From the NCBI RefSeq assembly GCF_042854845.1, contig NZ_AP031499.1, positions 1 through 64,000 on the forward strand: a stretch of 64,000 nucleotides of DNA, in the 5' to 3' direction. Within the stretch, counting starts at the first letter, position 1, and each line of letters opens with the position of its first letter. Shown piece after piece: positions 34,749 to 43,315 of this stretch. Origin of the DNA: Maricurvus nonylphenolicus. GTDB taxonomy: Bacteria; Pseudomonadota; Gammaproteobacteria; Pseudomonadales; Cellvibrionaceae. A program made the translations under genes and the position numbers. Under the pieces are notes generated by a model. That model was not told the DNA's origin. It worked only from the letters and a program-made list of their open reading frames with translations, and did no database searches.

Positions 34749-35304
34749 CCAGAAACAAAACAGGCGATCACCATCTGAGACCCTTTTCATACACCTCTTG
34801 CTGCATCTTGGGTTTTCTAAGCCCCTGCTGTCTGAAGCCCATCTAAGGGAAGGTGCCAAAGCCTTCGGGAAGAGGTCTGTTGAACGGGCATCTGAGATGA
34901 TTGAAGGACGACTCGCACACCAGATGCACCAGTGGCCAACTCGACCATCTAACAAGGTACCGGGTAAAGGTGTCACTTCCAATGGCCACCTGATTGAAAT
35001 GTCCCTTCTTGCCGCCACCATGTATTACCTATATGGCGAACGAGTTCATGAAGAGCTCTCAATGCAAGAAGTGATCAATGCGTTCGACTTATACACCAAC
35101 ATCCGTGAGTCAGCTGGAGCAGTGGCCAAGCGGGTCAGTCCGGATACGGCCTTCTACCTTTCTCGTGAGCTGGTAAGTCACTATGCATTTATTCCCTACT
35201 GCTCAAATTGCGGAGTGCGGTACTACAGCTCCGTCGAACAGAAGATCAAGAACGCCTGCCCTTTCTGCAAGGAGGTAGGCCATGGCGATTGCAACCTTTC
35301 TTAA
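34741..35304 (+). CDS. FlhC-like transcriptional activator subunit
   Basis: A 187-residue protein starting at a GTG behind AGGAGG. The C-terminal half (EVINAFDLYTNIRES, then YLSRELV, then YCSNCGVRYY...ACPFCKEVG) has the helical region and the CxxC...CxxC zinc site of FlhC. SetC and AcaC, the FlhC-like activators of SXT and IncC transfer, have the same layout. It is the last gene of the operon and the likely DNA-binding part of the activator. Confidence 0.7.
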   Translation: MRDQKQNRRSPSETLFIHLLLHLGFSKPLLSEAHLREGAKAFGKRSVERASEMIEGRLAHQMHQWPTRPSNKVPGKGVTSNGHLIEMSLLAATMYYLYGERVHEELSMQEVINAFDLYTNIRESAGAVAKRVSPDTAFYLSRELVSHYAFIPYCSNCGVRYYSSVEQKIKNACPFCKEVGHGDCNLS

Positions 35305-35816
35305 TCCTTCCCCAGTACGCCCTTAATGCCGTCTCCGGGCGGCTCCAGCCTTCCCTTCCATCTCGCCCTTCAGAGCCTTCAACCGGCACATTCCAATTGC
35401 CATGGCAGGCCTTTCCATCCCATCCCAAGGGCATCTTCATGGCCTTTTGAAGACCCTTCAGAAGACCTGCTGACCAGAACCTTCCAGGACATTCAGATCA
35501 ATCAGAGGGCCTTCCCAAGCGCGCTCTAAATTCCAGCTTCTGGCTACTGCAACTCCAGATCCCGACATCAGAACTCCTGCCCAGTACCCAGCGTCACCAT
35601 TCACAACAGACTACTGGCATCACCAGGAGCATTATTTTTCTTGTAATCAGATCTACCCTCGTAAAAAAGTAAGTAATAAACCTTTGCCTTTAGTATAGTG
35701 TAATTCTTTGACTTGTTACTGTTTCTGTCTTACCCTGCCTCTAAAATAGTAAGAAATCTATTTTAACCTTTAATATAGTGTAATTTTTGAGTTACTAACA
35801 AAATCTTTTGTAAGTC
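35305..35816. other. C-rich then AT-rich non-coding region at edge of replication block
   Basis: From 35,305 to about 35,620 the plus strand is rich in C and poor in G, with CCTTC repeated about nine times and no convincing gene. From about 35,630 it turns AT-rich. A direct repeat lies there: CTTTAGTATAGTGTAATT (35,688) and CTTTAATATAGTGTAATT (35,768), 80 bases apart; each contains a -10-like TATAGT. These may be tandem promoters or initiator-binding sites for the gene at 35,817. Confidence 0.4.
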
Positions 35817-36386
35817 TTGAAGAATTACAAGAGATATTACATTGGAAAGTATGCTGTGGATTACGAAGACATTGCTCATTATACTGAAGCATTAGAGAAC
35901 AGAGCTAACATTGACCCCGAAAATGCACGCCAATGGGTCGAGGAATGCTATGCGGCGATAGAGGAAGAACTCAGAAAGATTCACCTCCTGTCGTTTCTTG
36001 AGGCTCAGTTACATTGTGACAATTACCACAAGGTCAAAGACCAGTTCCTTAAGATGGGTTTGGACTACGGGTTCATTTCACCATACGTTCGGCAGCATCT
36101 TGGTACGAATGACCTGACCTTCAAAAGAAGGTATCTGAAGGAAAAGGGAACTGGGGATGGGCATAACTATTACCCCATTCAAAAGGTCCGGGGGAACTTT
36201 AATCGGCAGGCCTTCAAGAAGTACTCAAGCCATGATGAAGAGCTTGACCTTGCGATGATGACTGAAGGGCATTTCAAAAGGCTTCGCAAGCAGTCCAATG
36301 AAATGAAGGCGGTCATGCGACAGATCAAAAGGCAGGAGACAAGAAAGCTGCCAAGAAGCGGGGATAAGGAAGTAAATGAGGAATAG
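35817..36386 (+). CDS. Hypothetical protein upstream of the origin
   Basis: A 189-residue basic, helical protein. It opens with TTG; no better ATG lies in the first 100 residues. Aromatic-rich start (NYKRYYIGKYAVDYEDIAHY) and a Lys/Arg-rich end suggest nucleic-acid binding, but no family was recognised. The last codons contain an iteron (36,370-36,380). It lies between tandem repeats and the iteron array, so it may belong to the replication system. Confidence 0.5.
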   Translation: MKNYKRYYIGKYAVDYEDIAHYTEALENRANIDPENARQWVEECYAAIEEELRKIHLLSFLEAQLHCDNYHKVKDQFLKMGLDYGFISPYVRQHLGTNDLTFKRRYLKEKGTGDGHNYYPIQKVRGNFNRQAFKKYSSHDEELDLAMMTEGHFKRLRKQSNEMKAVMRQIKRQETRKLPRSGDKEVNEE

Positions 36387-36678
36387 CGTATCCGCCACTG
36401 ACCTATCGAAAATGGCATTCTGCGAAGTGAATGTCATTAAGAAGCCCAAGCTGACTCGCCGGGATCGCGAGCGCATTGACAGGGGCAACAGGGAACACGC
36501 CCGCTTCGAGCAAGCAGTACGCCAGGCAGGGCAAGTGAATTGTGTTGTTGATGAAAAGTCACCCAATTCCACACCAGCAGAGCAAAGCAGGTCTAAGCTA
36601 TTTGCCATCAGGACTATTGCAGCCCTGCTACTGATCTGTGCCATCGGCATTTACTTCGTTATCGGGCTCCAGCGATAA
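36376..36678 (+). CDS. Small membrane-anchored protein with Cas4-like N-terminal motif
   Basis: A 100-residue protein whose ATG sits inside an iteron and overlaps the previous gene by 11 bases. The N-terminus SATDLSKMAFCEVNVI followed by RGNREHARFE resembles the opening of PD-(D/E)XK nucleases of the Cas4 type, but the catalytic core is missing. Residues about 76-96 are a membrane segment. It is probably a reduced derivative of that family. Confidence 0.5.
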   Translation: MRNSVSATDLSKMAFCEVNVIKKPKLTRRDRERIDRGNREHARFEQAVRQAGQVNCVVDEKSPNSTPAEQSRSKLFAIRTIAALLLICAIGIYFVIGLQR

Positions 36679-36713
36679 AACACCGACTTGTTCTTCCAGT
36701 ACGCTACGGGAGA

Positions 36714-36731
36714 TAGCCCCTTTCAGGTGGT
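36714..36731 (+). promoter_or_regulatory. Partial copy of the CCCCTTT activator-like motif
   Basis: TAGCCCCTTTCAGGTGGT agrees with the first half of the 24-bp motif found before nrdJ and traF. A weaker GAGCCCCTTTCTCCGTCTC follows at 36,774. The role at the edge of the origin is unknown. Confidence 0.3.
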
Positions 36732-36799
36732 ACTGGCATAACGGTGTAACTGACAGCTGCTGGTACACTCGCGAGCCCCTTTCTCCGTCTCATTTACTC

Positions 36800-37573
36800 T
36801 TTAACGACCTCACAAATTCCATTAGCTTCACCTATTATTTACCTTAGAAGCGCCTTACAACCTCCTGATATGTAAGAACAATGGCCAGATATGACCATTG
36901 ACCTCCAGATCGCACCCCCGACCAATCAGAAACTCGCCAAAAACATCAGTCTTCCACCACCCCCAGCCGCTAAGAAAGTAAATGAGGGGTAGATAGACCG
37001 TTAACGAAGTAAATGAGCCCTCAATAACGAAGTAAATGGGACAGATCCGGCAGGCTGTCTCGATATTAAGGAAGTAAATGAGAGCCGCCCTGGCGACCTC
37101 TCTGAATCACCACTCAGGGGTTAAAAAAGTAAATGAGGCAACAAGAAAGTAAACGCCGAGGCAGCGAAGTAAATGTAAGGGTAAGGAAGTAAATGAGTAA
37201 ATAGCAGAGTAAATGCCGACTCAACGAAGTAAACGGCTCAAAACCGAAGTAAATGGAGTATCAGCAAAGTAAATGACGCCAGAAGCAAGATAACCAATTG
37301 AATTACAAAGAGAAATTATCACTATATTAAGTTGTACTGACTGTACTAACCTATACTCCCCCCTTACTAAGTCATACTCAATTTTAATAATTATATTATT
37401 TATACATCCAGAGAGAGGAAGGTGGGAATCTTTATCATTTCTCTTGTTCGTTCCTTACAAATTCCACTTGTTTATGCTTAAATGTCCTTACAGAATAAAG
37501 CTGTTTCTTTGATATGACCTTACAAAGCATCAGCTAGATAATCAATAACTGCCTTACAACCATTGGGGGAAGC
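36800..37573. other. Plasmid replication origin region
   Basis: This gap between the small membrane protein and rep has the parts expected of an iteron origin: twelve iterons (36,975-37,277), an AT-rich stretch of about 100 bases (37,310-37,410) suited to strand opening, and five copies of CCTTACAA or one-base variants (36,853; 37,453; 37,486; 37,518; 37,552), the last of which overlaps the rep leader. No certain DnaA box was found. Confidence 0.8.
36975..37277 (+). repeat. Iteron array, core AAGTAAATGAG
   Basis: Twelve direct repeats start at 36,975; 37,006; 37,029; 37,071; 37,126; 37,147; 37,167; 37,187; 37,207; 37,227; 37,247 and 37,267. The last eight are spaced 20-21 bases, almost two helical turns, so a bound initiator would line up on one face. 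Variation is limited to the last four bases. Further single copies lie at 36,370; 39,920; 41,444; 43,250; 44,576 and 47,926. Confidence 0.9.
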
Positions 37574-39094
37574 ATGGATGACACAGTATTTGTAGAGGTT
37601 ACAGACACTGTTCTCACACAGCATTCACTGATAGATAACCTCAGGTCTATCTCTCGGGGACAGCAAGCTTTTCTCAAAGCATTGATCACCACTGGCAAAG
37701 AACTCGATAGTGCTGCTGACGGTAGTACCCTTGTTCCAAGAAAGGTTATCCAGGCTTATCTAAAGGATCAGGGTCAAGGCTCTTCAGATGCAATGATGTC
37801 CAAGCGCCTCAAAGAGTTGGTTGAGCTGGGGATCGCCTCACTTGAAAAGCATTACCAAACAGGCAAGAAGAGAGTTAATCACTACCTCGTTGAAGATCTG
37901 GCTAAACTAGCTTCCCTGCCCTCCAGAAAGCCTGAAGGGGCACCAAAGCCTCGACGAACCACCAAGGCAATAGTTCGCAAGCAGAAAGAACTGTTTCTTG
38001 ATGATGAGGCGAATTCAATCCTTCTCCAAGATCCAAAGAACATCACCATCCACTTCCATGAGCGAGTATTCAACGGGATTCTCGACTCTGCTATGAGGTT
38101 GTCGCATAAGGACACTCGTAAGGAAATCCAGGTTAAGTGTCAGATCGGCGGTGCTCCGCTTCGTATCACTGCGAACTGTTCCAGTGCTGAAGACAGTGGG
38201 ATTGCTGTGCTTACCGATCAAAGAGCAATGCGCTCTATCATCAGCTACTGCAAGAAAGAGATTGCCAGGCGTAAAGCTAAGCTGATTGCCCAGCATGGTG
38301 AGAGCGCCTTTAATGAGACAATGGTGCCAAATGTGTTTAATCTGGACATTCACGATCTCTGCGTTCTGATGGGAATGACCTGTGCGAACAAAAACCTTGA
38401 TCAGATCGTTGGAATGATGCGTCGTCTCGCGGATACAAACTTCCGGGTTGATGCGACAGAGAACCAATGGTTCCGAGATAACTTCAGCATGTTACCTGGT
38501 GGGGGTGAGCTGCCTCAGTCAGACACCTTTGAGTTTAGGTTCCTACAGAACTTCGAGATTGCACACGAAAACACCAAGATCGCTGATTTGTTCGGTGAGC
38601 AAGATATCACCCAGCTTCGTCCACGGTTCTATACCTTCAGCCTTGAAATGCGGATGTTCTACTCCCTCCTCTACGATGGCACTACCAATCTGTTCCTGTC
38701 TCATGAGGAGCTGGCTATCGAGCGGTCAGGCATTATTCAGAGGTTCTACAACTGGGCCAGGGCTTTCGTTTCCGGTCGCCGTAAAGGAAACCTGAATCAG
38801 CGGTGGTACACCATACACGACATGTATGACCACCTCACACCTGCTGCCCGGTTCGATAATTTCAGAGCCTACTTCATGCGAGCTTTGCAGAAGTTCTCAG
38901 TAGATGACAATTGGGTCCAGGGTGAAGAAGGTGTGGCTTTGGTGTACGGGTACTATGTTCACTACAAGCGAATCGACGGTGAAGACAGCTTTAGGTTCGA
39001 GAGAGATCCTGAAGACCAAATCGTAGGCGACAACTCACGCCACAATGTCCAGTTGAGACAACAAGCATTTGAGGACTTGAGCCATGCAGGCTGA
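37574..39094 (+). CDS. Plasmid replication initiator, RctB-like
   Basis: A 506-residue protein behind GGGGGAAG, directly after the iterons. An N-terminal winged-helix region (about residues 20-115: ISRGQQAFLKAL, MMSKRLKELVELGI) is followed by a beta-rich domain and a second winged-helix part with FYTFSLEMRMFYSLLYDG and RSGIIQRFYNWAR. This order resembles RctB, the initiator of Vibrio chromosome 2, and plasmid relatives, though identity by eye is low. It presumably binds AAGTAAATGAG iterons and its own promoter. The stop overlaps the downstream DnaT-domain gene by 11 bases. Confidence 0.8.
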   Translation: MDDTVFVEVTDTVLTQHSLIDNLRSISRGQQAFLKALITTGKELDSAADGSTLVPRKVIQAYLKDQGQGSSDAMMSKRLKELVELGIASLEKHYQTGKKRVNHYLVEDLAKLASLPSRKPEGAPKPRRTTKAIVRKQKELFLDDEANSILLQDPKNITIHFHERVFNGILDSAMRLSHKDTRKEIQVKCQIGGAPLRITANCSSAEDSGIAVLTDQRAMRSIISYCKKEIARRKAKLIAQHGESAFNETMVPNVFNLDIHDLCVLMGMTCANKNLDQIVGMMRRLADTNFRVDATENQWFRDNFSMLPGGGELPQSDTFEFRFLQNFEIAHENTKIADLFGEQDITQLRPRFYTFSLEMRMFYSLLYDGTTNLFLSHEELAIERSGIIQRFYNWARAFVSGRRKGNLNQRWYTIHDMYDHLTPAARFDNFRAYFMRALQKFSVDDNWVQGEEGVALVYGYYVHYKRIDGEDSFRFERDPEDQIVGDNSRHNVQLRQQAFEDLSHAG

Positions 39095-39980
39095 AGCACC
39101 TCTATCTGAACTTGATGTACTGGACTGGGTAAAACAAAAAGCAACTGATGGGCACCTGACGCTCTCCTCCGACGAAGATCTTCCGACAACTTGGCCAGGG
39201 CTCATTTCCTCTTTTACTGCCTTACAACGGCGGGGCTTATTGAACTGCAAAGTACATCCCGGCCCATCATGCACAGTCACTCTCCCTACTGTCGGAAATT
39301 CTGACACAGCCCTATCAGGGCAAACCCCTATTCCTTCGCCGCAAGCTTTTGCACCAAACAGACAAACCCTTCAACGACTCAAACAGTACGGTTTTGGTAC
39401 CGGGCAAATTGCCGATCTCTTAGTTTCATACCAGCAACTATGTTCCGACTGCACAGACGAAGGCTTTGCCGGTTTCTGTCTGCATGCTGATAAAAGTGTC
39501 ATTGAATCTTTAACGACCTTACAAAGTCAGTGGAACCCTTCTAACGAAACAACTTTGGAGCTGAACAAGCTGGGGGTGCCGGATGCGATACAGGCAGAGT
39601 ACCTTGAAAAGTACCGTCAGGAATTTGGTGACCAAAGAGTTTACATCTCTGACTGGAATGAACATTTCCTAATCCGCGCTCGAAGTAAGTGGAGCTGTGA
39701 TAACAGAAATGGCCAGGCTTCGGAGGGTACCTTCATGTGTGCTGGCTGGACTCCTTCAGACGAAACTATGGCGCAACTGGAGTCTGAAGGCATGGATCGG
39801 CACTGGTTGGACACCCTTGCCATGGAATTCCGGCTGTATTGGGATGAGGTTGGTGCTAAACGGGTGAGCTGGAACAACCAGTTCATATGGTGGGCTCGTC
39901 GCCAATGGCCCAAAGAAGAAAGTAAACGAGGGGCCGGTAGTCTTCCAGGCCCCGCTTTAGCCATTGTAAACCGCCCCTAA
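39084..39980 (+). CDS. Primosome-type protein with two DnaT domains, 3' end replaced by IS
   Basis: A 298-residue protein, translationally coupled to rep. The N-terminal 80 residues look like a winged helix. Two DnaT DNA-binding domains follow: about residues 151-204 (WNPSNETTLELNKLGVP ... DWNEHFLIRARSKW) and about 225-275 (WTPSDETMAQLESEGM ... SWNNQFIWWARRQW). DnaT domains bind single-stranded DNA in helicase loading, so it may help load DnaB at this origin. An IS3-family element has replaced the last codons: the frame joins IS sequence after LAI and stops after VNRP. An iteron lies at 39,920. Confidence 0.75.
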   Translation: MQAEAPLSELDVLDWVKQKATDGHLTLSSDEDLPTTWPGLISSFTALQRRGLLNCKVHPGPSCTVTLPTVGNSDTALSGQTPIPSPQAFAPNRQTLQRLKQYGFGTGQIADLLVSYQQLCSDCTDEGFAGFCLHADKSVIESLTTLQSQWNPSNETTLELNKLGVPDAIQAEYLEKYRQEFGDQRVYISDWNEHFLIRARSKWSCDNRNGQASEGTFMCAGWTPSDETMAQLESEGMDRHWLDTLAMEFRLYWDEVGAKRVSWNNQFIWWARRQWPKEESKRGAGSLPGPALAIVNRP

Positions 39981-40805
39981 TTAGTGGCACTCATAATTAG
40001 AGGTTTCCGGCGATTGATGTTTGGCCAGATATTCCCAGGGAGTTAGATCTCCCAGCGAATCATGTGGCCGTTCTTCGTTGTATTCCCTGATCCAGTTTTC
40101 CGTTAGCTCCCTGACCTCGTTGAGATTTCGGAAAACATACATGTTCAATATTTCATCTCGGTAGGTTCGATTGAATCGCTCCACATAGGAGTTCTGCGTC
40201 GGCTTTCCGGGTTTGATAAACTCAAGCTCAATTCGGTGCTCCTCTGCCCATTCTGCAAGAGCTGTAGAGATAAATTCGGGACCGTTATCCATCCGCAGCT
40301 TGTTGGGATAGCCCCGCCATGCCACTGCTCGCTCGAGAACCCGAATCACCCGTGGGGCCGGTAAGTTCAGATCAATTTCAATGGCCAGCGCTTCACGGTT
40401 AAAGTCATCCACTAGGTTAAAGGTTCGGAAACGACGGCCGCAGAACAGGCTGTCACTCATAAAATCCATCGACCAACAATGATTCGCTGTAGCGGGTACG
40501 CTGAGTGGCTCTGGATTACGGCTCGGCAGTCGTTTCTTACCTCTGCGCCGTTTATTCAAATTCAGTTCGCAGTACAGCCGATACACCCGCTTGTGATTCC
40601 ATGGGTACCCCCAGCGACGCAGTATCTTGAACAGCTTATCGAAGCCGTAAGCAGGATAACGCTCAACGGCTTCTTGTAGTCTGGCTATCACCTCATCATC
40701 TCTGCCCAGATCGGGTCGATATCGATACACCGAGTCACTGATGCCAACAGCGCGACAGGCCAAACGAAGGCTGGCGTTATGCTCTTGCCGAGCATAATCC
40801 ACCAA
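39981..40805 (-). CDS. IS3-family transposase OrfB (catalytic)
   Basis: A 274-residue reading frame encoding the DDE transposase. Catalytic residues: Asp in CWSMDFMSD (about residue 113), Asp in KLRMDNGPEF (about 173) and Glu in SYVERFNRTYRDE (about 208). It is normally made as an OrfAB fusion by -1 frameshifting at the A7 run (40,832-40,838), so the nominal start is not meaningful. No inactivating change was seen. Confidence 0.93.
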   Translation of the reverse strand: MVDYARQEHNASLRLACRAVGISDSVYRYRPDLGRDDEVIARLQEAVERYPAYGFDKLFKILRRWGYPWNHKRVYRLYCELNLNKRRRGKKRLPSRNPEPLSVPATANHCWSMDFMSDSLFCGRRFRTFNLVDDFNREALAIEIDLNLPAPRVIRVLERAVAWRGYPNKLRMDNGPEFISTALAEWAEEHRIELEFIKPGKPTQNSYVERFNRTYRDEILNMYVFRNLNEVRELTENWIREYNEERPHDSLGDLTPWEYLAKHQSPETSNYECH

Positions 40806-40825
40806 CTCGCGTCTAATCGCTGGCT

Positions 40826-41092
40826 TTACAGCTTTTTTTCAACGATATCCTTGAGGATTTTATGTTCCAGGCTCAGGTCAGCGAACATCGTTTTCAGGCG
40901 GCGATTTTCCTCTTCCAGCTCTTTCAGGCGCTTAATGTCGGACGCCTCCATCCCCCCATACTTGGCCTTCCAGTTGTAGTAGGTGGCATCGGATATTCCG
41001 TACTCCCGGCAAACCTCCTTAACCAGTCGGCCCGCTTCTACCTCTTTCAGGATCTTGACGATCTGAGTTTCCGTGTAGCGTGATTTTTTCAT
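40826..41092 (-). CDS. IS3-family transposase OrfA
   Basis: An 88-residue protein with the HTH_Tnp_1 helix-turn-helix (YTETQIVKILKEVEAGRLVK, then SDATYYNWKAKYGG) and a leucine zipper (LKELEEENRRLKTMFADL). It binds the terminal repeats. The frame ends at the slippery run where ribosomes can shift into orfB. Confidence 0.92.
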   Translation of the reverse strand: MKKSRYTETQIVKILKEVEAGRLVKEVCREYGISDATYYNWKAKYGGMEASDIKRLKELEEENRRLKTMFADLSLEHKILKDIVEKKL

Positions 41093-41202
41093 TATTGGTT
41101 CTCCGTGTCGGCTCAGTGTACGCCGGAGAACTCTAAATGTGGATGCCCCTAGTTTAGGGGAGGTTTACACCATCACCAGCGGCAGCAGCTTTGAATAGGA
41201 GT

Positions 41203-41382
41203 TCAACTATCAGCTTGGCTAGGTATCACTCCTTCGTAGATCTCGTAGAGCATACTGGCGAGTAGAACCCTGTCAGGCTCAACCCCACCCCCATCCCCCC
41301 GGAGGAGACTGTCGGCATACTCAAACCATGGCTCCTGTCGTTCATCTGGCAGTTCGCTAAATTCTTCAGTGGTATATCCCAT
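41203..41382 (-). CDS. Small acidic protein (59 residues)
   Basis: This short gene has AGGAG 7 bases before its ATG. The protein starts MGYTTEEFSELPDERQEPWF and is acidic and soluble. No family recognised. It lies beside the IS and faces the replication genes. The good ribosome binding site and composition support it as real. Confidence 0.5.
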   Translation of the reverse strand: MGYTTEEFSELPDERQEPWFEYADSLLRGDGGGVEPDRVLLASMLYEIYEGVIPSQADS

Positions 41383-41679
41383 CTATGCTCTCCTTCTGGA
41401 TGTATGCAGATGGGCTATGGAAGGGTTTGAACTGGAATTAAGAAAGTAAATGAGAATGCTGGGGGTGGGCCTCAATCGCCACGGGCGGACTTGTTTGTTC
41501 TACCTGATCAAAGCTGCACTGAAATGAGGCATTCGGGGCCGGTAGAAATGACCCTGTATCTAACACCTCCGCTACTTTTCACGTTGAATTAGCTGTCAAA
41601 CATCGACCAGTAAACGTACAATTCCTGGTCCTCCCGCACGGAGCACTAACCCACTGGATCTAGGAGGTAGGTTGTTTTA
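41383..41679. other. Leader of the second hybrid kinase with isolated iteron
   Basis: This 297-base gap contains AAGTAAATGAG at 41,444-41,454, an exact iteron 4.2 kb from the array, followed closely by the octamer TGGGGGTG at 41,460. No further gene or known element was seen. Confidence 0.5.
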
Positions 41680-43236
41680 GTGAATGAGCCAATTAGACGG
41701 TACGGCTTGGCGATATTACTTAGTATTGCCGTACCAATTTTTTTAGTAGTCATCACCGTTTCTCTTAATTTGCCAGACAGGACCAGTCTATTTGTATTTG
41801 CTGGGTCTACTTACCTGTCTCTGGCCATTTTGCTCGCCTATGGGTACTCGCGGTATTCGCAGCACATGTCTGTTCATGAGGCACAAAGCCGGGCATTGCA
41901 AAGCCTCGATCGACTCAAGGATATCGGCAAGAGGAAATCCAGCCACTACCGTAGTCTGTCCGCCCGGTACAAAGAGAGCGCTTCCAAAGCTATTGCTGAA
42001 TCTGATCGACTGAAAGAGAACCAGGACCGGGAGCTTGCCCACCTCTCCCATGAGCTGACGGAATACATCAACGCCTTGACGAACTCTGTTGATATGCAAG
42101 AGGGGTGTGCCCTGGAGAGCATCAACAGTATCTACAATCTTTTGGCCAAGCCCCATAGCACCAAAGAGCATGACACCTTAGTTGCAGCCAATGGTGGGTT
42201 ACGCCAGATCATTGCTATCCACGACAGAATAGTGGCCCCATCCATCGAGTCGATGATGAACATCCTGGCACAGGTCATCGATAAGGCCGGTGCGAAAAGC
42301 AGCAATCACGAAATTGTACTCACGGCACACCCCTTCCGATTGAGCGAAGAGATAGAGGCCTCTATCAAGCCTTACTTCAGAAAGGCGAAGTCCAAGAGCA
42401 TAGTTCTTAATGTGGACGGTACGCTTGGCCAAAGCGATGATGTCTACGCAGTTGGCGATGTATTCAGAATCCGGCAAGTAGTCGAAAGCCTGGTTGATAA
42501 CGCGATCAGGTTTACCTCCAGAGGGAAGGTCACCGTTACTATGTCAATCCTAACCAGGGCATCGAGTGACTACTGTAAGCTGCTGGTAACAGTCCAAGAC
42601 TCCGGTTGCGGCATGTCCGGGGCTCAAGCAGAGCGTGTGACCGGGATCGTTACCAGCGGGGTGAAGAACAAGACCGAAATTGGAACAAGCTTAAATATTG
42701 CTCACCGGGTAACTGAAAAAATGGGTGGAGAGCTCGCGCTTCTGTCCTCTTCGCTGGGGGTGGGGTCTACCTTCCAATTCCGCATTTCACTTCCCAAGGC
42801 CAAGAAACCTCACCCCCAGCTGGCATTGCCTGGGCCGCCGACCACCAGCCTCGCTTTGCTCTACGTGGACGATTCAATTGTTTCTCGGGCGACCTTCAAA
42901 AGAATTTGCAGCTCATCGCCTATCGAGGTTCATGAGGCCAAGGATGGTAGAGATGGATGGGACAAGTACATAAACAATGACTTTGATGTATTGGTTATTG
43001 ATCTGTATATGCCAATATGGGACGGCTTTGAACTGGTGAAGAAAATCAGGGCTCACGAAAAAGAGAACGGGATTGAGCCTAAGCTGATCTTTGCGCTAAC
43101 TGCCAGCCCAACGGAGAAAAACAGAGAGCATGCCCTGGAGTCCGGATTCAATGAATTCCTTGCCAAGCCTTACAAGAAAGATGTTGTCAGCTACATCATA
43201 AACCGATCCACTGGCGTCGAATCGAATGTGGCATAG
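41680..43236 (+). CDS. Hybrid histidine kinase-like protein with receiver domain
   Basis: A 518-residue protein starting with GTG. Two membrane segments (about 9-30 and 35-55) with almost no periplasmic loop, then a coiled coil, a HisKA-like helix with LAHLSHELTEYIN (His present, but the usual Thr-Pro after it is lost), an HATPase domain (DNAIRFT, DSGCGMS, a degenerate G2 box) and a receiver with Asp in VIDLYMP and Lys in AKPY. Its receiver resembles that of the kinase at 29.3 kb. It probably senses a membrane or cytoplasmic signal; kinase activity is uncertain. Confidence 0.85.
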   Translation: MNEPIRRYGLAILLSIAVPIFLVVITVSLNLPDRTSLFVFAGSTYLSLAILLAYGYSRYSQHMSVHEAQSRALQSLDRLKDIGKRKSSHYRSLSARYKESASKAIAESDRLKENQDRELAHLSHELTEYINALTNSVDMQEGCALESINSIYNLLAKPHSTKEHDTLVAANGGLRQIIAIHDRIVAPSIESMMNILAQVIDKAGAKSSNHEIVLTAHPFRLSEEIEASIKPYFRKAKSKSIVLNVDGTLGQSDDVYAVGDVFRIRQVVESLVDNAIRFTSRGKVTVTMSILTRASSDYCKLLVTVQDSGCGMSGAQAERVTGIVTSGVKNKTEIGTSLNIAHRVTEKMGGELALLSSSLGVGSTFQFRISLPKAKKPHPQLALPGPPTTSLALLYVDDSIVSRATFKRICSSSPIEVHEAKDGRDGWDKYINNDFDVLVIDLYMPIWDGFELVKKIRAHEKENGIEPKLIFALTASPTEKNREHALESGFNEFLAKPYKKDVVSYIINRSTGVESNVA

Positions 43237-43249
43237 TTGCCCTACAAGA

Positions 43250-43260
43250 AAGTAAATGAG
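43250..43260 (+). repeat. Isolated iteron AAGTAAATGAG
   Basis: An exact copy of the origin iteron in the gap after the hybrid kinase gene, 6 kb from the array. Another exact copy lies at 44,576-44,586 within a small minus-strand gene, and one-base variants at 39,920 and 47,926. Confidence 0.75.
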
Positions 43261-43315
43261 TCGCCTGGGGTAACGCCAGCAGTGGTGGTATCTCGCGGTG
43301 CCCAAGTGAGCAACG

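Larger units (their letters stand above)
39965..41169 (-). mobile_element. IS3-family insertion sequence (IS407-like)
   Basis: A 1205-bp element with terminal repeats beginning TGTAAACC(G/T)CCCCTAA at both ends and a 4-bp target duplication CCAT (39,961-39,964 and 41,170-41,173). It holds orfA and orfB in overlapping frames with an A7 slippery run. Four-base duplications and the protein types fit the IS407 group. Removing it restores a DnaT-domain protein ending in LAITSGSSFE. Confidence 0.93.

Noticed and set aside
36975..37277. CRISPR array
   Set aside because: Repeats are only about 11 bases with 9-10-base spacers and variable ends, and no cas genes are near; they fit iterons of an origin.
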